NCBI GenBank assembly: GCA_001972305.1 | Contig: BDDD01000349.1 | Location: forward strand, 148,336 to 212,335 | Direction of reading: 5' to 3' | Length of the DNA: 64,000 bases | Source of the DNA: Cephalotus follicularis | Lineage: Eukaryota > Streptophyta > Magnoliopsida > Oxalidales > Cephalotaceae | Shown here: one piece after another, positions 1-11,229 of the stretch | Numbering within the stretch: the stretch's first letter is position 1 | Layout of the letters: each line of letters opens with the position of its first letter | The notes under the pieces: model-generated | What the model saw: only the letters and a program-made list of their open reading frames with translations | What the model was told of the DNA's origin: nothing | Database searches by the model: none | Program-made: the position numbers and the translations under genes

Positions 1-679
1 CTACATCAACAAACACAGTAATGTCCGTGAAGGACTAAACAGTCAGTACAGTATGTCCGCATAGGACCACAACAATAGTCAGTATGTATAACACCGCCAA
101 CTACTGGCCCCACGCTACACTCCCACTCCGGTCCCCACTTCGTGCAACCGAGCGAGGCAACCGTACAGTGAGTCACCTAGCCATGCTCCTGACCCCTAGG
201 TGCAACCCTACCACTAGTCGTCACTGGCAGCCTCCGCCATGCAACTAGTAGCTCAAACGCAAACACATAGCAATTCACAGAGCAAACAGTGAATTCCAAC
301 AGTAACAGTACAGTAAACAGTAATGATCGTTTAGATCGACGACAGACAGTTGTTTTCCAAAATGTTTCCAAAAGTGACAACATTTGAAAATAGACATTTT
401 CAGTAGAAAATATCAATAGACAGTTTCATTAGTGTAAATTGTTATCAGTTTGGTCGAAAATACGTTATTTAACCTATACATATTTTCATACTCAAAATAT
501 CATATTCCGAGTTCATATATGCATTTCTAAATATCAATACTTTAGAAATCATAAACAATTCACAAACAATATACAACCAGGTAGTAATCAGTGCAAATGC
601 AATGCATACAAATGCTCAAATGCACCCTAACAGGAATCGGGATTGTTTCACATCGTTTTTAGGCAAACAGCAGTCCAAC

Positions 680-938
680 CAGTCGGCTGGAATCCTCACC
701 AGTCGACTGTTTCTGGGTCGAGCAGTATGAGTAGTCGACTGGTTCCTTCTACCAATCGACTATCCATTAGGCAGTCGGCTGTTGTACCTCAACAGTCGAC
801 TGTTCCAGTACTCATACACGAGAAAATGCCCATATTTCCATCTTCTGGGAAGTAGGAAGTATGAGTACCCAACTGCTTTCCATTGGCAGTCGACTGGTAT
901 AAATGAGTAGTCGACTGTCTTGCTTCGACAGTCGGCTG
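680..938. repeat. Cluster 1 of AGTCGACTG/AGTCGGCTG palindromes, A 3' LTR
   Basis: About nine copies of a 9-10 bp word, AGTCGACTG or its one-base variant AGTCGGCTG, spaced irregularly by about 15-90 bp. The first form is a near-perfect palindrome with the SalI core GTCGAC; some copies extend to CCAGTCGACTGG. The flanks are not repeated, so this is not a satellite with a fixed unit. Confidence 0.85.
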
Positions 939-1510
939 CTCTGCAGTCCAGTAGCATGCAAATCGATCTAACCACTCCAACAATTCACGGTAAGCAGCTA
1001 ACTTAAGTTCAGGGACAGGAAATACAACTACAGTTGTCATATCACTCATATAACAGTTTATCCAACATTCATTTCATCATGCAAACCAAGCCATACAAGG
1101 TTTAACATGCATGCACAATGACCACATTGATTCTCAGTAACAAGCATAACAGCTCTTAAAACAGTAACAATTACGTCCTAAAACCAGTAGTTACAACTCA
1201 TAGAACCAGGCATTGCAATTCATGGAACAAGCATTAAGTTTACCTCAAAATGCCATTACATCTTCCCCTACCTTTGATTCCAAGTTAGGAATCTGTAAGT
1301 CCACCTCTTTTCGTTCCAATCAGTGGCCTTTCGAGCTCCCCAGAAGCTCCAGCTCCAATCCCAGCAGCTCCAAGAACAGCTCCCTCTTTGAGCTCCAAGC
1401 CTCAACATTGGACAAACACTCTCTTTTGACTCTTTTCTTTGTGGTTTCTCTCTACTGTCTCTGTGATTCTCAAACTTAACAGTACCAGGACGAGAGAGGA
1501 TGAGTGGAGT

Positions 1511-1520
1511 GTTTTTATGC
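1511..1520 (-). promoter_or_regulatory. TATA-like element of the A LTR
   Basis: On the minus strand the word is GCATAAAAAC, just after a purine-rich stretch (1521-1556 read in reverse). The same word occurs at 8631-8640 in the other LTR. A TATA-like site at this place in the LTR would direct transcription leftwards; that is an inference from sequence only. It lies between the two palindrome clusters. Confidence 0.5.
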
Positions 1521-1759
1521 AGAGGCTTTCCTCTCTTCTTCTTCCTTCCCTCCTCACATGGAACTAAATGCCACACACTCCCATTCAATAAGCATGCACA
1601 CACTCACAGGCCTGATTCTCTCTGCCATATGAAGTCTGCATGATTCCCAGGTGTCCCTTACACTATCTCCTTCGGCTGCATGGAGTACATATGGTGCCCA
1701 CATCCTTCTTTCGGTGGTAACATGTGATTTCAGTCACATGCAACAAACAGGGCATGATC

Positions 1760-1911
1760 CAGTCGGCTGCCTTTCCCTCGACAGTCGGCTATTCGCCTGG
1801 CAGTCTGTTGCCAAGTGTCACGATAGTTGGCCAGTCGACTGGTTCATCCCACCAGTCGGATGCCCCCATATGCAGCCATCAAGTCGGCTGGTCCTACATA
1901 CCAGTCGACTG
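1760..1911. repeat. Cluster 2 of AGTCGACTG/AGTCGGCTG palindromes, A 3' LTR
   Basis: About seven copies or near-copies (AGTCGGCTG, AGTCGACTG, one AGTCGGATG, one AGTCTGTTG) in 150 bp, on the other side of the TATA-like word from cluster 1. The cluster starts some 150 bp from the LTR end that is the transcriptional 5' end. Confidence 0.83.
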
Positions 1912-2061
1912 CCCCTGCAATTTTACCAAGCAATCACACTTGAAAGTATATAATTGATTTAAGGGCAACACTATCTAATTGGAAAACCATCACTTTATTA
2001 ATTCCACAATAAAGTACATTTACATTGTGAAATACAATACATAAAAATCTTGGGCGTTACA

Positions 2062-2080
2062 TCCACCCCTCCTTCAAGGA
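2062..2080 (-). other. Polypurine tract of element A
   Basis: Directly inside the 3' LTR the minus strand reads AAGGAGGGGTGGA. Such a tract primes plus-strand DNA synthesis during reverse transcription. Elements C and G have almost the same tract at the same place. Confidence 0.88.
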
Positions 2081-2106
2081 ATTTCGTCCTCGAAATTAAA
2101 ACAAAT

Positions 2107-3534
2107 CTAGAACAAGTGCGGGTAGCATTCTCGGATGTCCTCCTCACGCTCCCAAGTTGCCTCATCAGGTTTGTGAAACTGCCATTGAACCTTGACCATA
2201 TAGATGGTTCGGTTCCTCAAGATCTGCGTCTTCCGATCAAGAATCCGCACAGGCAATTCCTCACAAGATAGATCATCCTGTACCGGAACAGTATCATAGT
2301 CCAGGACATGTGACGGGTCTGGGATATATCTCCTCAGCATAGATATGTGGAAGACGTCGTGCACGTTTGACAGTGCAGGAGGTAAGGCAAGCTGATAAGC
2401 TACCTCCCTGACTCTCTCCAAAATCTCAAAAGGACCAATGTAGCGCGGAGCTAATTTGCCCTTCTTTCCGAACCTTTCCACACCCTTCCACGGCGAAACC
2501 TTAAAGAACACATGATCGCCCACACTGAAGGTTAAGGGCCTTCTCTTGACAATGTCCGTATAGCTCTTCTGCCGACTCTAAGCAGCAAGCAGCTTCTTCT
2601 TGATCGTCCCGATCTTTTTGGAAGTTTCCTCCACCAACTCAGTCCCGAGTAAAGGTCGCTCCCCGACCTCATCCCAACACACAGGGGATCTGAACTTCCT
2701 CCCATACAGTGCCTTAAACGGTGCCATGCCGATACTAGAGTGATAGTTGTTATTGTAAGAAAACTCTATCAGAGGGATGTGATCCTCCCAAGTACCAGCA
2801 AAATCAATAATGCAAGCCCGTAGCATATCCTCCAAGGTCTGGATGGTACGCTCAGACTGCCCATCGGTCTGAGGGTGACAGGCAGTACTCAGGTTCGCTT
2901 CGTCCCGAACGCTGTTTGAAACCTCTTCCAGAAGTTGGAAGTGAAGATGGCATCTCTGTCGCATACAATACTGACTGGAACACTGTGTAATCTCACTATC
3001 TCCTTCACATATAAACGAGCTAGCTTGCTCGCAGGATCAGTAACATGTGTAGGCAGAATGTGCGTTTATTTGGTTAGTCTATCCACGATGACCCACACAG
3101 CATTATGACGGTTTTGAGGTAGAGGAAAACCCAAAACGAAATCCATCGTAACATGTTCCCACTTCCATTCTGGAATGGGCAAAGGTTGCAGCAAACATTC
3201 CCGGTCTCTGGTGCTCAGCGTTAACTGTCTGGCAAGTCAAACACCTCGCCACATACCCAGTGATCTCCCGCTTCATGTCGGGCCACCAGTAACACTTCTT
3301 CATGTCTTGATACATTTTTGTGCTACCCGAATGAATACTGTACAGGGATTTATGAGCCCCGCGGAGTAGCTCATCCTTCAGTCTCCTTTCATTCGGAAGA
3401 CATACACGTCCCCGATATCTCATAATACCGTCTTCGTGCACTCTAAAATCAGACTCTGAATCCAGATTCTCTCGAATCCGCTGTAATTCAGGATCATATG
3501 GTTGTGCATCTTTGATGTGATACAGTAACACTGG
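2107..3534 (-). pseudogene. A integrase with chromodomain-like C-terminus (broken)
   Basis: The integrase part would insert the cDNA into the chromosome. The N-terminal zinc-binding HHCC module is visible in the frame ending at 3103 (His60, His67, Cys97, Cys100 of that frame, spacing H-X6-H-X29-C-X2-C). The frame is lost at about 3170, where the first catalytic Asp would be. It returns at 2964 with the HPQTDGQSERTIQ segment that holds the catalytic Glu. A TAG stop at 2578-2580 replaces a Gln found in element G (LAAQSRQ). The last frame (2107-2523) holds GDHVFFKVSP, GKLAPRYIGPFEIL and a tail of chromodomain type ending EATWEREEDIRECYPHLF, which in chromoviruses is thought to guide insertion to heterochromatin. 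Non-functional. Confidence 0.93.
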
Positions 3535-4890
3535 TTATACCCGCATGTCAGCCACAAAAATCCCCGGTGACTGATTGAATGGAGACCACTCTTGGAAGTC
3601 TTCCAACATCTTCCATTGCGACACCATCGCACTAGCAAGCATAGCCTTGTGACTCAAGGCATCAACAACCACATTCGCTTTCCCCGGGTGATATTGGACA
3701 CTACAATCATAATCATTGAAGAATTCTACCCACCTGCGCTGTCTCATGTTCAGTGTATCTTGACAAAACAGATACCTCAAGCTTTGATGATCGGTAAAGA
3801 TCTCAAACTTTGCCCCATAAAGGTAGTGCCTCCACTTTTGAAGGGCGAAGCTAATAGCCGCAAGCTCAAGGTCATGAGTCGGGTAGTTTTCTTCATACGA
3901 TTTTAGCTTCCTCAAGGAGTATGCAATCACTCTGCCTCGCTGCATCAATACACAACCCAAATCCTTACCTGATGCATCACTATACACTGCAAAGCCCTCA
4001 TTACCATCAGGTAATGCCAAGACAGGAACGGAAACCAACCGGTCCTTCAGCTCACAAAAACTAGCCTCACAGTCTTCATCCCAGACAAAAAGAGTCTTCT
4101 TCCGGGTCAGTCTGGTCAAGGGTTCAGCTATCCTTGAAAAATTCTGAATAAACCTCCGGTAATACCCCCCCAAACCAAGGAACCTGCGCACTTCCGTCAC
4201 ATTCTTCGGTTGTGGCCAGTCTCTCACTACTTCAGTCTTTGACGGATCCACCGTCAAGCCTTCTCCAGATACTATGTGACCGAGAAAGATCACATGGTCA
4301 AGCCAGAACTCACCTTTGCCAAACTTGGCGTACAACCGGTGCTCTCTAAGAACCTGCAATACCATCCTCAGATGCCGAGTGTGCTCCTCCTCACTCCTCG
4401 AATATACCAGTATATCATCAATGAATACCACGACAAACTGGTCCAAGTACAATCGAAATACGTCATTCATCAATGACATAAAAGCTTTCGGTGCATTGGT
4501 AACACCGAATGGCATCACCAAGAACTCGTAGTGACCATACCGTGTCCGGAAGGCAGTCTTCTAAATGTCTCCTTCCCTCACTCTCAACTGGTGGTAACCC
4601 GATATCAAATCGAGCTTAGAAAACACCCTTGATCCTTGCAACTGATCAAACAAATCCTCAATGTGGGGTAAAGGATACTTGTTCTTGATAGTTTCTTTTT
4701 TCAACATTCGATAGTCGATGCAGAGCCTCATCGACCCATCCTTCTTCTTGACGAACAGTACCGCTGCACCCCATGGAGAAACACTGGGTCTTACAAAACC
4801 TTTATCAATCAGGTCTTGTAACTGTAGCTTCAGCTCTCGCAACTCAGCCGGAGCCATCCGATAGGGTGATTTAGAGATAGGAGCCGTTCC
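3535..4890 (-). pseudogene. A reverse transcriptase and RNase H (broken)
   Basis: The RT fingers and palm begin near 4890 ([27 protein letters not shown]) and continue to a TAG stop at 4561-4563, where related copies have a sense codon. The next frame (from 4521) carries [11 protein letters not shown], the catalytic FIDD box near 4414-4425, then the connection and RNase H ([26 protein letters not shown]). The frame closes with TAA at 3535-3537 in MRV-stop, where element G has MRAQ, so a Gln codon was lost. The length and order match an ordinary gypsy RT-RH. It is not active as it stands. Confidence 0.94.
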
Positions 4891-5517
4891 AGGAACAAGA
4901 TCAATAACGAACTCCATACTCCTCTTGGGTGGTAAGGATCCCAAGTCGTCAGGAAACACATCTGGAAATTCGCACACAACTAGAAATTCCTCCAAGCTCA
5001 CGCCTTTCTCCTTCCTTCGATCAATAACATAGGCCAAATATCCCTCGCATCCCTTCTCCAGGTATCTCGATGCTCGGATAAAAGATATGATCGGTGTTGA
5101 GAATCCCTTGTCTCCCTTGAACTGAAAAGTCGTTCTGTCGGGCAGACAAAAATCCACAGTCTTATGGTAGCAATCCATACGAGCACGGTGTGCCGATAGC
5201 CAATCCATCCCCAATATCACATCGAAGTCATGGATAGGCAGTACAATCAAATCTGCATAAAAAGGAATGCCTGCCATAGACATCTCACAACAACTATATA
5301 CCGAGTCAGTATACATAGAAGTCCCAATCGGTGTACTCACATCAAGTATATAAGACAAACAGTCAGGGGTGACATCTAAGCAAGATGCAAAATGTGCAGA
5401 TATAAAGGAATGTGATGCTCCAGAATCCATCAGTACTCTAGCAGAATAACCATATATATACAGAGTACCTCCAACAACAGAAGTCGACTCTGGAACCTCA
5501 GTCTGAGCAAGTACAAA
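4891..5517 (-). pseudogene. A aspartic protease and linker to RT
   Basis: In the frame 4561-5967 the retropepsin active site DSGA is at residues 181-184 (about 5416-5427), preceded by a small beta-strand region and followed by VILGMDWL (residues 250-256), the second conserved part of plant gypsy proteases. The stretch after it ([20 protein letters not shown]) links to RT and is the same segment at which the G copy starts at 62064. The frame is open here, but the polyprotein is broken on both sides. Confidence 0.88.
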
Positions 5518-6670
5518 AATTCTACCTTTTGGGATGCCCTTGCCTGTATCCCTCCTCTGTGATGGTCCCGCAGCCGCACCACTGCTGCTCCCTGGCCCAG
5601 TAGGCGCTGTAGCAGAACTCTTTGGGCAGTCCTTCACTGAATGACCCGGTGCCCCGTACCTCAAACACCAGCCATTGAACTTCCAGCAATCTTTTTGTTG
5701 GTGGCCGGTACGACCACCGTAGAAGAATCCTCCAGATCTAGCATTACTCCCCTGGCTGGGAGTACCCTGTGAAGCTGTTTGTTTAGACTTGTTCTTCGAC
5801 GACCTCGTCGGAGAACCACCATCTTTCCACTTTGATGTTGCCGGTCGAGACTGTGTAGGACTCTGTTTACTCTCCTTTGCGCGAGCTCTCTCAGCCCCGT
5901 CCTCACTGGATATCGTCTCCAATAGTCTAGCTTTCTGAGCAACCTCCACATAAGTTCTCAGCTCCATGGCTCACATCCTTGACCGAAGATCCGGTCGCAA
6001 CCCTCTCAAGAACCTTCGTATATTTTTTTGCTTCGTCAGCTACCAGATAAGGTGAATGCCTGGCCAACTCCATGAATCTTGCTTGATATTCAGCAATAGT
6101 CATCTCTCCCTGTCGTAACTCCAAGAGCTCAGTCTCTCGTCGCTCTTGCTCAATATACGGAACATTAGTCTCCAAGAACTCAGTCTGGAATCTGTCCCAA
6201 GTACTGTCCAGTCCCTGTGATTCCCACTTTGCCCTAACCATTTCCCACCAATGAGTGGCCTCACCCCATAGGCGGTACACAGCAAATTTCAGCTTCTGAG
6301 CATCAGTACAGTCCATCACTTCAAAGATCTTTTCCAAGTCTTGCAACCACCTTTCAGCGATAGTAGCATCAAGCTCTCCCTTGAAGCTGGGTGTATTCAA
6401 CCTCATGAACTTCTCAATATCTCTCCCAAAACTATCCTCTCCTGGGCAGTGGCCAGGAGCCCTATGTTGCGGTCGAGCTTGCGCGTGGTACTAGCGCATC
6501 TCCTCCGCACTAGCCCTGTTAAAGGCCATCTGTTGCTGAAAATAGTCTGTAATCTGAGCCATCGGATCTTTGTCATCTTGGGGAATGTTCATCCCTTGCG
6601 GAACATTATCTTCTTTTGGGGCATTAGCTCCAACGGCTCTAGCCCTAGCACGTGTTCTCCTTCGGTCCAT
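5518..6670 (-). pseudogene. A gag (broken)
   Basis: The gag start is probably the ATG at 6668-6670 (MDRRRTRARARA), matching the same start in element C. The retrotransposon gag core follows (ERWLQDLEKIFEVMDC, FAVYRLWGEATHWWE, FLETNVPYIEQERRE). There are three breaks: TAG at 6491-6493 in EEMR-stop where C has Gln; a 2-bp TA duplication near 6018-6024 that shifts the frame; and TGA at 5971-5973 in the restored frame, where C has Arg. Of the two CCHC knuckles, the first has lost both leading Cys ([14 protein letters not shown]) and the second has Tyr for the second Cys ([14 protein letters not shown]). Not functional. Confidence 0.92.
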
Positions 6671-6764
6671 TTTCCTATAAGAAGATTGACGGTCAGTCAC
6701 GACTTTAGGAAAACAATTCATTAATTTCCAAGGAAAGTATCCTAGCTAAGCATATATGGAATAT

Positions 6765-6776
6765 GCTCTCATACCA
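6765..6776 (-). other. Primer binding site of A (tRNA-iMet type)
   Basis: The minus strand reads TGGTATGAGAGC four bases inside the 5' LTR. The usual plant initiator-Met site is TGGTATCAGAGC, which element C has exactly; A has one C-to-G change. Confidence 0.9.
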
Positions 6777-7805
6777 CTGTTGTCACACCCCGTTTAAGAC
6801 AAACGCAACATTAAAGCGGTAAAGGCAATTAACATATAAAATACAGCTCATGCAAAAACCATAAAATTTTAAACTTTTCCAAGGTACAACAGTTGCGGAA
6901 GCATAACAGAACATAAGCTGTAACTCGTAACGTGCGTCCCATACCGCACGCTACCCAAATACAAGTCATCATAGTTAATCGCCCATAAAACAGAGCGTGA
7001 ATTACAGTACAAGATTAAACTCCATCAGTAACAATACCATAACAACGGTACATCCAAAAACCATAACCAACATAGGTTTAATACAAAGCAGGAGAATAAG
7101 CAAAATTAAGGACATCACAACTTGATCTTCTTCCATGTCAGTCCAACCGGTCCACTGCATCAATCTGTAAAGTAGGGGGTTAGCCATTGTCCTCACTCGG
7201 CTAAGTCATAAAAGTAACTCAGGATCAACATAATGCATGTCATGATATGAATGCATAAATGATGCAGTGCAGTGGAGACCCAGTTTATACATATATGAAA
7301 AAATATATATATACTTATAACGGTACAGTAAATACCACTACTCGTCGCTGGCAGCCTCCGCCATGCAACTAGTAGCTCAAACGCAAACACATAGCAATTC
7401 ATAGAGCAAACAGTGAATTCAAACAGTAACAGTACAGTAAACAGTAATGATCGTTTAGATCGACGACAGGCAGTTGTTTTCCAAAATGTTTCCAAAAGTG
7501 ACAACATTTGAAAATAGACATTTTCAGTAGAAAATAGATCAATAGACTGTTTCAGTAGTGTAAATTGTTATCAGTTCGGTCGAAAATACGTTATTTAACC
7601 TATACATATTTTCATACTTAAAATATCATATTCCGAGTTCATATATGCATTTCTAAATATCAATACTTTAGAAATCATAAACAATTCACAAACAATATAC
7701 AATCAGGCAGTAATCAGTGCAAATGCAATGCATACAACTGCTCAAATGTACCCTAATAGGAATCGGGATCGTTTCGCATCGTTTTTAGGCAAACAGCAGT
7801 CCAAC

Positions 7806-8064
7806 CAGTCGGCTGGAATCCTCACCAGTCGACTGTTTCTGGGTCGAGCAGTATGAGTAGTCGACTGCTTCCTTCTACCAATCGACTGTCCATTAGGCAG
7901 TCGGCTGTTGTTCCTCAACAGTCGACTGTTCCAATTCTCATACATGACAAAATGCCCAGATTTCCATCTTCTGGGTTGTAGGAATTATGAGTAGCCGACT
8001 GCTTTCCATTGGCAGTCGACTAGTATCAATGAGTAGTCGACTGTCTTGCTTCGACAGTCGGCTG
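7806..8064. repeat. Cluster 1 of AGTCGACTG palindromes, A 5' LTR
   Basis: Same array as 680-938 in the other LTR, with single base changes between the copies. It shows that the array was present in the element before it inserted. Confidence 0.85.
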
Positions 8065-8630
8065 CTCTGTAGTCCAGTAGCATGCAAATCGATCTAACCA
8101 CTCTAACAATTCATGGTAAGCAGCTAACTTAAGTTCAGGGACAGGAAATACAACTACAGTTGTCATATCACTCATATAACAGTTTATCCAACATTCAATT
8201 CATCATGCAAACTAAGCCATACAAGGTTCAACATGCATGCACAATGACCACATTGATTCTCAGTAACAAGCATAACAGCTCCTAAAACAGTAACAATTAC
8301 GTCCTAAAACAAGTAGTTACAACTCACATAACTAGGCATTGCAATTCATGGAACATGCATTAACTCAAAATACCATTACAACTTCCCCTACCTTTGATTC
8401 CAAATTAGTAATCTGTAAGTCCACCTCTTTTCGTCCCAATCAGTGGCCTTTTGAGCACCCCAGAAGCTCCAGCTCCAATCCCAGCAGCTCCAAGAACAGC
8501 TCCCACTTTGAGCTCCAAGCCTCAACAATGGACAAACACTCTCTTTTCTCTCTTTTCTTTGTGGTTTCTCTCTACTCTCTCTATGATTCTCAAGCTTAAC
8601 AGTACCAGGAAGAGAGAGGGTGAGTGGAGT

Positions 8631-8640
8631 GTTTTTATGC
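8631..8640 (-). promoter_or_regulatory. TATA-like element, A 5' LTR
   Basis: GCATAAAAAC on the minus strand. In the 5' LTR this would be the active promoter copy of the element. Inference from sequence alone. Confidence 0.5.
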
Positions 8641-8879
8641 AGAGCCTTTCCTCTCTTCTTCTTCCTTCCCTCCTCACATGGCACTAAATGCCACACACTC
8701 CCATTCAATAAGAATGCACACACTCACAGGCCTAATTCTCTCTACCCTATGAAGTCTGCATGATTCCCAGGTGTCCCTTACACTCTCTCCTTCGGCTGCA
8801 TGGAGTACAGATGGCGCCCACATCCTTCTTTCAGTGGTAACATGTGATTTCAGTCACATGCAACAAACGGGGCATGATC

Positions 8880-9031
8880 CAGTCGGCTGCCTTTCCCTCG
8901 GCAGTCGGCTGTTCGCCTGGCAGTCTGTTGCCAAGTGTCACGACAGTTGGCCAGTCGACTGGTTCATCCCACCAGTCGGCTGCCCCCATATGCAGCCATC
9001 CAGTCGGCTGGTCCTACATACCGGTCGACTG
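8880..9031. repeat. Cluster 2 of AGTCGACTG palindromes, A 5' LTR
   Basis: Same array as 1760-1911. It lies 150-300 bp from the 5' end of the element, upstream of the TATA-like word. Confidence 0.83.
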
Positions 9032-9181
9032 CCCCAGCAATTTTACCAAGCAATCACACTTGAAAGTATATAATTTATTTAAGGGAAACGCTATCTAATT
9101 GGAAAACCATCACTTCATTAATTCCACAATAAAGTACATTTACATTGTGAAATACAATACATAAAAATCTTGGGCGTTACA

Positions 9182-11229
9182 TTGGGGGAATTATACTTGT
9201 AAATTCGAGTTCAAAATTGATGTTTGTTCATTGGTGATATGCATGATTTTCCATCACTGTTTTGGACTGATTTTGTTTACGAGTTTGATGCTTTGATAAG
9301 CTGGATATGTAATCTATTATTGCATGTCGTTTATGGATCTATATCAAATAGATTTGCATAATTATTGAGCTTGAACTTTACTGATTTTATTGGACGAAAC
9401 AGACAGCAATTTTGGGCAAGTATGCTTGATTGCATGTTGATATGGATTGATTGAGATTGCTGGATTGTTGTTATGGCTACTGTGATATGCAAACTGATCA
9501 TACATGTGTTCCCTACGTGGATAATTGGACTGGAATTGCATGTGTATTTGATTGTAGTTGCTGGTTTTGCAATAAATTGAGGAAGACGATGATCTGGGCA
9601 CATAACCATCGACGCTCACGTTATAAGCGTTGACGCTTTGGACTGTAAAACGCAGAATTATCACTGAATGCGTATTAAATGTCGACAACCATGGTTTTTA
9701 GTGTAAATGTAGGCGTGATAAACATCCATGCTTGAGGTCCTTCCTCAAGGCGTCAATGCTAAAGGTAAAGCGACGATGCTCGAGGTTCCTTACCTTGAAG
9801 CGTCGGTGCCAAAGATAATTGATGACGCGAAGAATACCAATGGAAAGCACTGACGCTATGGAGTTGAGCATCGACGCTTAGAGGACAGAATCGTCGACCC
9901 CAAAATGATAAACGTCGACGCTTTAACGCACTGTTTTGTATATTTCACTTAAATGACGTACGTTGACCCCGATTCAAGTTTAGATGCATTTAGAGCATAT
10001 GTTTGCTTTGCATATTGAACTGTTGCTTGACTGTGGATTGACTATGACTGATTTCTGAAATTGTTTCGTCTTTCTAGAAATACCTGCATGATTTTGAAAG
10101 AATCAATATTTTGTATGAAATGATATATTTCACAAAATGTATAATTCAAAATGACTAAGGAAATGACTTCCAATATTGTAAACTGTTTATAGTATTTTCT
10201 GTACAATGAAAATGCATGATTTCAAGTGTTTATAACTTTTAAACGACTTGAAATAAACTGTTGTATTTTAATCAAGTAATAACTTATATGAATTACTTGA
10301 ACTGTACTGTGATTGCATTGTGACTGCACTATGATTGGACTGTGATTGTGATTGCACTGTACTAGTTGCGTGGCGGAGGTTGCCAAGGATGGCTAGTGGC
10401 AGGGTTAACCTAGGAGCCAGGAGTTGGCTGGGTAACTCACTGTACTGTTAGCTTGCTTCATGTTGTCCAGATCTGGGACAAAGGTAAGATTGCGACGTGG
10501 GGCCAGGAGTTGGTGGTGTTTGTTCGTACTGACTGACTGTTGACTGCTCCCATTGTGGACTTACTGTGACTGGTCCCTTGCGTACATGGCTATGACTGTG
10601 TTAATGTAGGCCTGGCCGGGTTGCAACTGTACTATTGATATACATATATATATTTACATATGTATATACTGTTATATATACCGTGCTGCATCACTATGAC
10701 TTCATTTCATGCCATGCATTAATATTGATCCCGAATTGCACTTATACTTAACCGAGTGAGGACAAAGGCTAACCCCCAACAATTTTAGATTGAAGCTGTT
10801 AGACCGGTATGGACAAGCTCGGAGATAAAGGAAGTTATGATAATGTTTCTATTGGAATTGTATTTCCGTGGAGTTTAATGAACTGCTATTGTAATCAATG
10901 AACAATGTGATTGTAAATGGCAGTTAAATATTGTGTACTGAATTACGGAAGGAATAATGTGGGACTATGTTTTGATTGTTTTTGAAGGATAATGTTTTAT
11001 GATCACGCTCTGTTTGAGGGAAATCGATGACGTTGGGTTATTGTTTTACTGTTTTAGGTAACATGTAGTATGGGATGCATGTTATGTTTTTATCTTCGGC
11101 TTATAATATAATGCTTCCGCAAGATATTAACTGTTATGGAAAGTTTTAAATTTTACCATTTTGTATAAGCTGAATATTTATGTTGATTTCCATTACCTAT
11201 GTACTGTTTATGGAAAACGGTGTGTGACA
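9182..11229 (+). repeat. B copy 1: plus-strand Tekay-type LTR, cut at its left by element A
   Basis: It aligns from its first bases (ggggaattatacttg) with 19604 onward in B copy 2 and then past the C insertion to 29657. It ends with GTGTGACA and is followed by CTAAT (11230-11234), the target duplication also seen left of B copy 2. The missing first 830 bp or so should lie beyond element A, left of the window. No coding frame; the short frames at 9331-9688 are chance. The end holds the word GCTTCCGCAA (11112-11121), as in the other Tekay LTRs. Confidence 0.88.
9608..9922. repeat. Cluster of GCGTCGACGC-type palindromes, B copy 1
   Basis: Words such as ATCGACGCT, AGCGTTGACGCT, AACGTCGACGCTTT and CATCGACGCTT occur about ten times. 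Many have drifted from GTCGAC by C-to-T or G-to-A changes (GTTGAC, ATCGAC, GTCAAT), as expected for methylated CpG. Confidence 0.78.

Larger units (their letters stand above)
1..2061 (-). repeat. 3' LTR of element A (truncated by window start)
   Basis: From 216 to 2061 it matches 7340-9181 closely. Its inner end is the CA of GGGCGTTACA, followed directly by the polypurine tract. Bases 1-215 have no counterpart in the 5' LTR of A, but resemble the corresponding part of solo LTR M (about 42240-42520, with the words for a tract such as 'ctggcccc..acg'), so the 5' LTR has lost this stretch. Several short reading frames here are chance frames of LTR DNA. Confidence 0.93.
1..9181 (-). mobile_element. 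Element A: Tekay-type Ty3/gypsy LTR retrotransposon, left end outside window
   Basis: Reading on the minus strand the order is 5' LTR (6781-9181), tRNA-iMet primer site, gag, protease, reverse transcriptase, RNase H, integrase with chromodomain-like tail, polypurine tract, 3' LTR (1-2061). This is the domain order of Ty3/gypsy, and the chromodomain tail plus LTRs over 2 kb point to the Tekay/Del chromovirus clade. The two LTRs differ by roughly 2-3% in a 200-bp stretch compared by eye (241-430 against 7371-7560), so the insertion is fairly recent. The coding region carries at least five in-frame stops and a 2-bp frameshift, so it cannot move by itself. It is inserted in a plus-strand LTR (B copy 1). 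The target-site duplication cannot be checked because the left end is missing. Confidence 0.95.
6781..9181 (-). repeat. 5' LTR of element A (2401 bp)
   Basis: Starts on the plus strand with TGTCACACCCCG and ends with GGGCGTTACA, so on the element's strand it runs TGTAACGCCC...GGGTGTGACA. It lacks about 215 bp or more that the left LTR still has (around 7330), which looks like one deletion. Within it a conserved word GTTGCGGAAGC (6892-6902) recurs in the LTRs of B, C, G and, with one change, M. Confidence 0.93.

Noticed and set aside
680..938. Regularly spaced short repeats that look like a CRISPR array
   Set aside because: The words are only 9-10 bp, imperfect, irregularly spaced and present in plant LTRs; no cas gene exists and the setting is eukaryotic.
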